Source: Pseudolysobacter sp964466115
Lineage (GTDB): Bacteria; Pseudomonadota; Gammaproteobacteria; Xanthomonadales; Rhodanobacteraceae
Assembly (NCBI GenBank): GCA_964466115.1
Contig: CAYXMH010000027.1
Coordinates: 1 to 48,839 of the forward strand
Direction: 5' to 3'
DNA length: 48,839 bases
Of the stretch, positions 44,339 to 48,839 are shown one piece after another. Position 1 is the stretch's first letter; the number at the start of each line of letters is the position of its first letter. The notes below the pieces were generated by a model. That model worked only from the letters and a program-made list of their open reading frames with translations, did no database searches and was not told the DNA's origin. The translations under genes were made by a program, and so were the position numbers.

Positions 44339-44831
44339 AGCCCTTATGGTCTTCAAAGCGATTTGCATCCCGATTTTTTTGCACCCGGGTTGGATCCCAA
44401 ATGCGCCCATTCATCGCGATATAAACGCCATCCGGTAACGCTTGCAACGCGCCCACGGCGCAACCGATGTTAAATACCGCGTCCGACCCCTGAAAGCGCG
44501 CTGGATTGAGTGCGCCGGTTAGGACAATGACCTTGCCGCTTAAACCGATCAACTCCCGTGCTGTATCGACCATGGTGTCGGTTCCGTGCGTCACCAAAAT
44601 GTGCCGGTGCGCTTGCGTTGAAATGGTTTGGCGAATCACCGCGCGGTCGGTGGCGTCCATGTGCAAACTGTCCTTGCGCATAACCGGCACCACGTTGAAT
44701 GTGAATGCAACGCCAAGCGCGGTTAAGATTTCGCCGATCTGCGGGTCGCCTATTTGAAATGTGGATTTATCATCAAAATATATTTTATCAATCGTGCCGC
44801 CGGTGGTTACGATGGTTAAATGCTGCATCAT
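44337..44831 (-). CDS. Short asparaginase-like protein (N-terminal domain only)
   Basis: A 164-residue protein equal to the N-terminal domain of type I/II asparaginases. The catalytic threonine T13 is in VTTGGTID, T84-D85 in THGTDTM, and a Lys in SGKVIVLTGAL. The usual second domain of about 120 residues is missing, and the gene ends normally, so this is a known compact form rather than an obvious truncation. It probably hydrolyses or binds an amide substrate, which is not known. The ATG at 44831 overlaps the wrbA stop in an ATGA arrangement, so the two are coupled. A longer reading from 44894 would lie inside wrbA and is rejected. Confidence 0.85.
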   Translation of the reverse strand: MMQHLTIVTTGGTIDKIYFDDKSTFQIGDPQIGEILTALGVAFTFNVVPVMRKDSLHMDATDRAVIRQTISTQAHRHILVTHGTDTMVDTARELIGLSGKVIVLTGALNPARFQGSDAVFNIGCAVGALQALPDGVYIAMNGRIWDPTRVQKNRDANRFEDHKG

Positions 44832-45433
44832 GAAGGTTCCGCAATGTGTAGGCGTTGTGCAATGGTGGCCACGCGCCGTCCCAGCGCGCGGCACAAATTG
44901 CGTTCGTCGTCGGTAATCGGGTTTTCGCTGCGCGCGCCGGCTAAGTGGCTCGCGCCGTAGGGCGTTCCACCGCTGCTGGTGGACGTAAGAGCGGCTTCAG
45001 AGTAGGGAATTCCAACCAGTACCATGCCATGGTGCAGCAACGGCAGCATCATCGATAATAATGTGGATTCCTGTCCGCCGTGCATGCTGGCGGTGGAGGT
45101 AAAAACGGCCGCGGGTTTGCCGATCAACGTGCCGTTTAGCCATTCCTTGCTGGTATTGTCGAGGAAGTATTTCAGCGCTGCGGCCATATTGCCGAATCGG
45201 GTGGGGCTGCCTAGGACTAAACCTGCGCATTCGTGCAAATCGCTTAATTCAACATAGGGTGCGCCGTCTTGCGGAATTGCGGGTTGCGCGATTTCGGTGG
45301 TCGGTGCCACGGGAGGTACGGTTCGCAAGCGAGCCTTCGCGCCATCCACTTCCTCGACCCCGCGCGCAATGTACTTGGCCAACTGCGCGGTTGCACCGTA
45401 ACGAGTGTAATAGAGAATCAGGATATCGGTCAT
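44828..45433 (-). CDS. wrbA: NAD(P)H:quinone oxidoreductase, WrbA family
   Basis: A 201-residue flavodoxin-like protein that reduces quinones by two electrons with FMN. FMN contacts are in YYTRYGATAQLAKYIARGVE at the N-terminus, GSPTRFGNMAAALKYFLD in the middle, and FTSTASMHGGQESTLLSMM later. SSGGTPYGASH is another WrbA mark. It starts with ATG overlapping a possible 39-residue ORF and couples to the short asparaginase-like gene downstream. Confidence 0.93.
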   Translation of the reverse strand: MTDILILYYTRYGATAQLAKYIARGVEEVDGAKARLRTVPPVAPTTEIAQPAIPQDGAPYVELSDLHECAGLVLGSPTRFGNMAAALKYFLDNTSKEWLNGTLIGKPAAVFTSTASMHGGQESTLLSMMLPLLHHGMVLVGIPYSEAALTSTSSGGTPYGASHLAGARSENPITDDERNLCRALGRRVATIAQRLHIAEPS

Positions 45434-45549
45434 CGCGGGAAATTTTTCACAGCATCGTTAAAGTTGGCGCAAACGAAAATGCGTTTACCTATTACCCCTT
45501 GCGCAAGAAGCGCATCCGTGGCTTGATCTTCATCTGAACGATTATCCAT
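45430..45549 (-). CDS. Possible 39-residue small protein upstream of wrbA
   Basis: A 39-codon reading frame whose ATG is preceded by a GAAGGCAATCC sequence with AAGG about seven bases upstream. Its stop overlaps the wrbA start in an ATGA arrangement. The product starts MDNRSDEDQATDALLAQG, with no signal or helix that I recognise. It could be a leader peptide, a small protein, or the remnant of a longer gene. It is supported only by the ribosome binding site and the overlap. Confidence 0.35.
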   Translation of the reverse strand: MDNRSDEDQATDALLAQGVIGKRIFVCANFNDAVKNFPR

Positions 45550-45560
45550 GGATTGCCTTC

Positions 45561-46424
45561 ATGTTGCGCCATAAATTTGATCGCGGGTTTGTCTTTGCGC
45601 GGTTTTTATTGAAACGCTTGCGTGACGATTCGTGTTTTGAAATCGCCGGCGCATTATCCTACACCACGGTGTTCGCCTTGGTGCCGTTAACCGCGGTCGC
45701 TTTCGGCATTTTCGCGGTGTTTTCGATGTCCAGCGAGTGGAGCACCGGTCTTACCAATTTTATTTTCGAGAATTTTGTACCGAGTGCCGCTCGCTCAGTA
45801 CAAGGGTACTTAACCGAGTTTGCAACCAACGCCAATCGCACCACCGTGTTTGGCGTGTCATTGCTGTTCTTGAGCGCCTTGATGTTAATGGCCAGCATTG
45901 AAGATGCCTACAACCGCATTTGGCGAATTAGCGAGCCGCGGCACCGTATGGCGCGGTTTCTTATGTATTCGGCCGCGCTGACCTTAGGCCCGCTGCTTGG
46001 CGTTATCGTGCTCGGGTTAAGTTCGTATGTCTTTGCTTTGCCGCTAATCAACCATGCGGAAGAGCAATACGGGCTGCGTACGCATGTGCTGCAGTTACTT
46101 CCGGCGATGATTACCTGGTTCGCGTTGTCCTTAAGCTATGCATTGATTCCGAATCAAAAACAGTCTTGGCGCAGTGCGGCGTTGGGCGGGCTGTTGGCGG
46201 CAGGTTTGTTTGAAATCAGCAAATGGGGTTTTGCCATGTATTTAACCAGCATGGCGTCCTATCAAGAGGTTTACGGCGCTTTGGCCGCAGTGCCGATCTT
46301 TTTGGGTTGGGTTTATTTGTCGTGGCTGGTGGTGTTGCTGGGGGCGTCGTTTGCCTCGGCGTTGGAAGCGTTTGACTACCAAGCGTTAAGAGCGATCCCT
46401 TTTAAAAATACGGAGGCGTTATGA
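45561..46424 (+). CDS. yihY: YihY/BrkB family inner membrane protein
   Basis: A 287-residue polytopic protein of the YihY/BrkB family (once wrongly called RNase BN), with about six helices. Family marks include FEIAGALSYTTVFALVPLTAVAF at the N-terminus, SALMLMASIEDAYNRIW, and ISKWGFAMYLTSMASYQEVYGALAAVPIFLGWVYLSWLVVLLG at the end. The function is not settled; recent work links such proteins to lipid transport. It overlaps the next gene by four bases (ATGA). The start lies 11 bases from the divergent small ORF. Confidence 0.93.
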   Translation: MLRHKFDRGFVFARFLLKRLRDDSCFEIAGALSYTTVFALVPLTAVAFGIFAVFSMSSEWSTGLTNFIFENFVPSAARSVQGYLTEFATNANRTTVFGVSLLFLSALMLMASIEDAYNRIWRISEPRHRMARFLMYSAALTLGPLLGVIVLGLSSYVFALPLINHAEEQYGLRTHVLQLLPAMITWFALSLSYALIPNQKQSWRSAALGGLLAAGLFEISKWGFAMYLTSMASYQEVYGALAAVPIFLGWVYLSWLVVLLGASFASALEAFDYQALRAIPFKNTEAL

Positions 46425-46909
46425 GTCGGTTAAGTGCTGTCTTTTTTTGTGCGTTGTCGGCATTTGGCCTAACCGCTCATGCGGCGGATGCGGCAAAAAA
46501 ACCGCAACTTAGCGTTACAACGTTAAGTGATGGCAATTTCGATTTAGTAAAACAAGGTGGGAATTGGGTCATCGTCAATTTCTGGGCGACGTGGTGTTCC
46601 CCTTGCTTGAAGGAAATTCCGGACATATCAAGTTTTGTCGCGGCACATAAAAACGTAAAGGCAATTGGTCTTGCCTATGAGGAAATCGAGCTGGACGATT
46701 TAAAGAAATTTCTTAAAGACCATCCGGCCGGGTATCCAATTGCCTTGGTGGATGTGTACAGCCCGCCCAAAGATTTCGATACCCCGCGTGGGCTGCCAAC
46801 CACGTATTTGATAGCGCCCGATGGCACTTTGTCTAAGCGATTCTTAGGGCCGATCACCGCGCAAGATTTGGAGACCGCAATTGCCGCCCCCGTCGCACCG
46901 GGGCATTAA
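46421..46909 (+). CDS. TlpA-like periplasmic thioredoxin
   Basis: A 162-residue secreted thioredoxin-fold protein. A signal peptide (FFCALSAFGLTAHA) precedes the fold. The redox motif is W-C59-S-P-C62 in FWATWCSPCLKEIPD, and the cis-Pro loop is RGLPTTYLIAPDG. It probably reduces or oxidises disulfides in the periplasm, with an unknown client. It is coupled to the YihY gene by an ATGA overlap, and acyP follows 20 bases later. Confidence 0.88.
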   Translation: MSRLSAVFFCALSAFGLTAHAADAAKKPQLSVTTLSDGNFDLVKQGGNWVIVNFWATWCSPCLKEIPDISSFVAAHKNVKAIGLAYEEIELDDLKKFLKDHPAGYPIALVDVYSPPKDFDTPRGLPTTYLIAPDGTLSKRFLGPITAQDLETAIAAPVAPGH

Positions 46910-46929
46910 GTGTCGGGGAGGGGTTACGC

Positions 46930-47196
46930 GTGGAATGCGCCAAATTTATCGTTTCCGGCACAGTGCAAGGCGTGTATTTCCGAGCATCGACGCGGGCGCG
47001 GGCGATGGAGTTGGGTTTGACCGGTTATGCAAAGAACCGGGTCGACGGTAGCGTTGAGGTAATCGCCTGTGGCGCGAGCGATGCGCTTGATGAATTGGAA
47101 CGTTGGCTGCACATTGGCCCCCCGGCGGCGCGTGTCAGCGAAGTGGTGCGTTGCGAAGCGGATGAGTGGGTAGAGGTGGGGTTCCAAACTTTGTAA
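46930..47196 (+). CDS. acyP: Acylphosphatase
   Basis: An 88-residue acylphosphatase that hydrolyses acyl phosphates. The catalytic Arg18 is in TVQGVYFRAST, and Asn36 in GYAKNRVDGSVEV. The start is GTG, with a GGGGAGGGG-type ribosome binding site five or six bases before it. It follows the TlpA-like gene closely. A palindromic repeat with a T-run follows and may terminate the operon. Confidence 0.94.
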   Translation: MECAKFIVSGTVQGVYFRASTRARAMELGLTGYAKNRVDGSVEVIACGASDALDELERWLHIGPPAARVSEVVRCEADEWVEVGFQTL

Positions 47197-47220
47197 TGGG
47201 AGCAAAGAACACCCATTCCC

Positions 47221-47278
47221 CCGTTCACCCTGAGCTTGTCGAAGGGTGCTTCGACAGGCTCAGCACGAACGGTTTTTT
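47221..47278 (+). terminator. Palindromic repeat with T-run after acyP
   Basis: Arms at 47221-47244 and 47249-47272 (24 bases, four mismatches) close a tight loop and are followed by TTTTTT at 47273-47278, so this copy of the TTCGACAGGCTCA repeat family looks like an intrinsic terminator for the yihY-tlpA-acyP run. The same family lies between pilS and pilR. Confidence 0.65.
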
Positions 47279-47333
47279 CATTGATAAAGTAGTTTGAATC
47301 TTTCCCTCGAAACGATCGCAGCAATCGAATCGT

Positions 47334-48110
47334 TCAATACACTTCCCGTACCCACAGTTTCTTGTCGGGTAAATGTTCCTGGGTCAGCTTGTGTTTGAGC
47401 TTTGGCAGTTTCAACGGTTTATCAGGTTTACCGCGTTGCACAACGCAATCGAGCAAATGGCGGATGAGATTCAAACGTCCGCGATGCTGATCGTTAAAAT
47501 CGACCACATGCCAAGGCGATGCTTTGGTGTGCGTGTGCGCAAACATGACATCGCGCGCTTTGCCGTAGTCGCGATATTTGTCGCGTGCGGCCAGATCGAT
47601 CGGTGAGATTTTCCAGCGCTTTAAAGGATCTTCGACACGTTCGTGAAAGCGTTGCTCTTGCTGCGCCTGGTCGACGGCCAGCCAATACTTGAGCAAAATA
47701 ATGCCGTCGTTGATTAACGCCTGCTCGAAGATCGGGCACTCGCTTAAAAAACGGCGGTATTCGGTATCGCTGCAAAACCCCATCACATGCTCGACCCCAG
47801 CGCGGTTGTACCAGCTGCGATCGAACAGCACCAGCTCGCCGGCTGCCGGAAGGTGTTCGATGTAGCGCTGGTAATACCATTGGGTGCGTTCGCGCTCATC
47901 GGGTTTTGATAGCGCCACGATGCGGGTGCTGCGGGTGTTGAGCGGTTCGCTGATGGCTTTAATGACGCCGCCTTTTCCCGCCGCATCGCGCCCCTCGAAC
48001 AACACGAGCATGCGTTTGCCGCTTCCAATCAACCAGCGCTGTAAGTCCACCAGTTTACGTTGCAGCTTTTCAAGCTCGGTTGCGTAATCTTTCTTCTTAA
48101 GTTCAGGCAT
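47334..48110 (-). CDS. ppk2: Polyphosphate kinase 2
   Basis: A 258-residue PPK2 of the single-domain class, which moves phosphate between polyphosphate and nucleotides. Walker A is GRDAAGKGG at 40-48, the DRSWYNRAGVEHVMGF block is at about 95-112, and KYWLAVDQAQQEQRFHERVEDPLKRWKIS forms the lid region. The final LPDKKLWVREVY is typical of the family. It is followed by moaB upstream on the same strand with 16 bases between them. Confidence 0.93.
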   Translation of the reverse strand: MPELKKKDYATELEKLQRKLVDLQRWLIGSGKRMLVLFEGRDAAGKGGVIKAISEPLNTRSTRIVALSKPDERERTQWYYQRYIEHLPAAGELVLFDRSWYNRAGVEHVMGFCSDTEYRRFLSECPIFEQALINDGIILLKYWLAVDQAQQEQRFHERVEDPLKRWKISPIDLAARDKYRDYGKARDVMFAHTHTKASPWHVVDFNDQHRGRLNLIRHLLDCVVQRGKPDKPLKLPKLKHKLTQEHLPDKKLWVREVY

Positions 48111-48126
48111 GGTGATTCTCTATGGA

Positions 48127-48648
48127 CTATTGCTCCCGCAGTCGCGGCGCTAAGTTGACCAGATTGCACGGCCGGGTGCGGGCATCCAGTTGCGGGCAGA
48201 TCAGTTTTTCCCAGGCCGTGCGGCAGGCCGAGGTTGAGCCCGGCAAACAAAAAATAAAAGTACCATTAGCCAATCCTGCAAAAGCGCGCGATTGCAGCGT
48301 TGCCGTGCCGATCTCATCGAAACTCAACACGCGGAACATCTCGCCGAAACCCGGCATGACTTTGTCCAATAACGGTTGAATCGCTTCCGGGGTGGAATCG
48401 CGCCCGGTAAATCCGGTACCGCCGGTTACGATAATGCCGTTCACCTCATCATTGGCGATCCAATCGGAGATTATTGCGCGGATACGATAGCGATCGTCTT
48501 TCACGATCAGGCGTTGATGCAATTGATGCCCCGCGGTCGTGAGCGACTGGCACAAATAATCACCCGAGCTGTCGTTCGCTAAGCTGCGAGAGTCGGAGAT
48601 CGTTAACACACAGAGTGTGAGTGGTCGAAAGTCAGTGGCCGGTTTCAT
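48127..48648 (-). CDS. moaB: Molybdenum cofactor biosynthesis protein MoaB
   Basis: A 173-residue MoaB/MogA-type protein. The conserved TGGTGFTGRDSTPEAIQPLLDKVMPGFGEMFR block and the LPGSTSACRTAWEKLI end match the MoaB form, which binds molybdopterin and prepares it for metal insertion by adenylylation in some family members. The ribosome binding site before the ATG is weak. It lies just before ppk2 on the same strand. No other moa genes are in the window. Confidence 0.92.
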   Translation of the reverse strand: MKPATDFRPLTLCVLTISDSRSLANDSSGDYLCQSLTTAGHQLHQRLIVKDDRYRIRAIISDWIANDEVNGIIVTGGTGFTGRDSTPEAIQPLLDKVMPGFGEMFRVLSFDEIGTATLQSRAFAGLANGTFIFCLPGSTSACRTAWEKLICPQLDARTRPCNLVNLAPRLREQ

Positions 48649-48812
48649 TGCCGCAGGCTAACGTATGTCGGTGGGGCTGGCCAGGGGATCGGCGCAATAT
48701 CAGGGCGGCGGATTGCTGCCGGCACCTTCGGCGATCTTCGTTTCAGTCACAATTTTTCACACCGATTTATGTCCAGTTTTATCGCGCAATTTCGCACTTA
48801 GAGGGGAGCCCC

Positions 48813-48839
48813 GTGCCGGAAGCAGGTCGGCGCGATGGG
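48813..48839 (+). CDS. Possible start of a gene leaving the window
   Basis: A GTG at 48813 follows GAGGGGA at 48801-48807 with a five-base spacer, and the frame stays open to the window edge (VPEAGRRDG). Too little is visible to name a product. The 164 bases before it, up to the moaB start, hold no other feature that I can support. Confidence 0.3.

Noticed and set aside
1..48839. tRNA, rRNA, CRISPR array, integrase or insertion sequence
   Set aside because: No tRNA-like cloverleaf, regularly spaced repeats or transposase frame was seen when reading gaps and genes; a covariance-model search would be needed to exclude small RNAs.

Overview
The window is a gene-dense piece of a gammaproteobacterial chromosome, most probably from the order Lysobacterales (Xanthomonadales) or a close uncultivated relative. 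The case rests on gene order and content. pilS-pilR lies next to sucCD. HprK, RapZ, a mannose-type EIIA, HPr and EI form one run beside hpf-rpoN-lptBAC-kdsC-kdsD and near mgtE. Two secreted proteins end in a short D-G-F/Y motif that I associate with this group. No rRNA, tRNA, CRISPR array, integrase or intact insertion sequence was seen.

Layout. Positions 1-2.5 kb hold an AT-richer Rhs tail: a displaced Rhs core fragment with a C-terminal toxin-like domain, surrounded by small membrane proteins that could be immunity proteins. At 2.5-5.7 kb is the PilSR two-component system (minus strand). At 5.9-9.8 kb are succinyl-CoA synthetase (sucCD) and glutamine-dependent NAD synthetase (nadE). At 9.9-15 kb is the envelope and lipoate block mltB-rlpA-dacC-ybeD-lipB-lipA, followed by the periplasmic protease prc (to 17.4 kb). 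At 17.6-19.5 kb are a small secreted protein and a frameshifted PA-domain metalloprotease. At 19.9-23.3 kb are creD, tsaB and mgtE.

From 23.3 to 30.2 kb, between mgtE and ptsI, lies a cassette with the look of surface-glycan modification: an SGNH/DltD-like protein, an MBOAT O-acyltransferase, a zinc-ribbon methyltransferase, an acyltransferase-3 protein and two paralogous 2OG-Fe(II) oxygenases. This is the least explained part of the window. From 30.2 to 34.5 kb is a regulatory phosphotransferase chain (EI, HPr, EIIA-Man, RapZ, HPr kinase) with no sugar permease. From 34.6 to 40.5 kb is the rpoN/LPS-transport/Kdo block. ptsN, expected between hpf and hprK, is absent, and a 146-bp palindromic element occupies the gap. 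From 40.7 to 42.2 kb are ibaG and murA. The last part holds a large secreted repeat protein, a short asparaginase-like protein with WrbA, a BrkB/YihY membrane protein, a TlpA-like thioredoxin, acylphosphatase, PPK2 and MoaB.

Most of the window is envelope biology: peptidoglycan turnover (MltB, RlpA, DacC, MurA), LPS export and Kdo synthesis (LptABC, KdsC, KdsD), and type IV pilus control (PilSR, with RpoN also encoded here). The glycan cassette sits next to the PTS chain, although no regulatory link can be seen. Several families of dispersed palindromic repeats fill the intergenic gaps.
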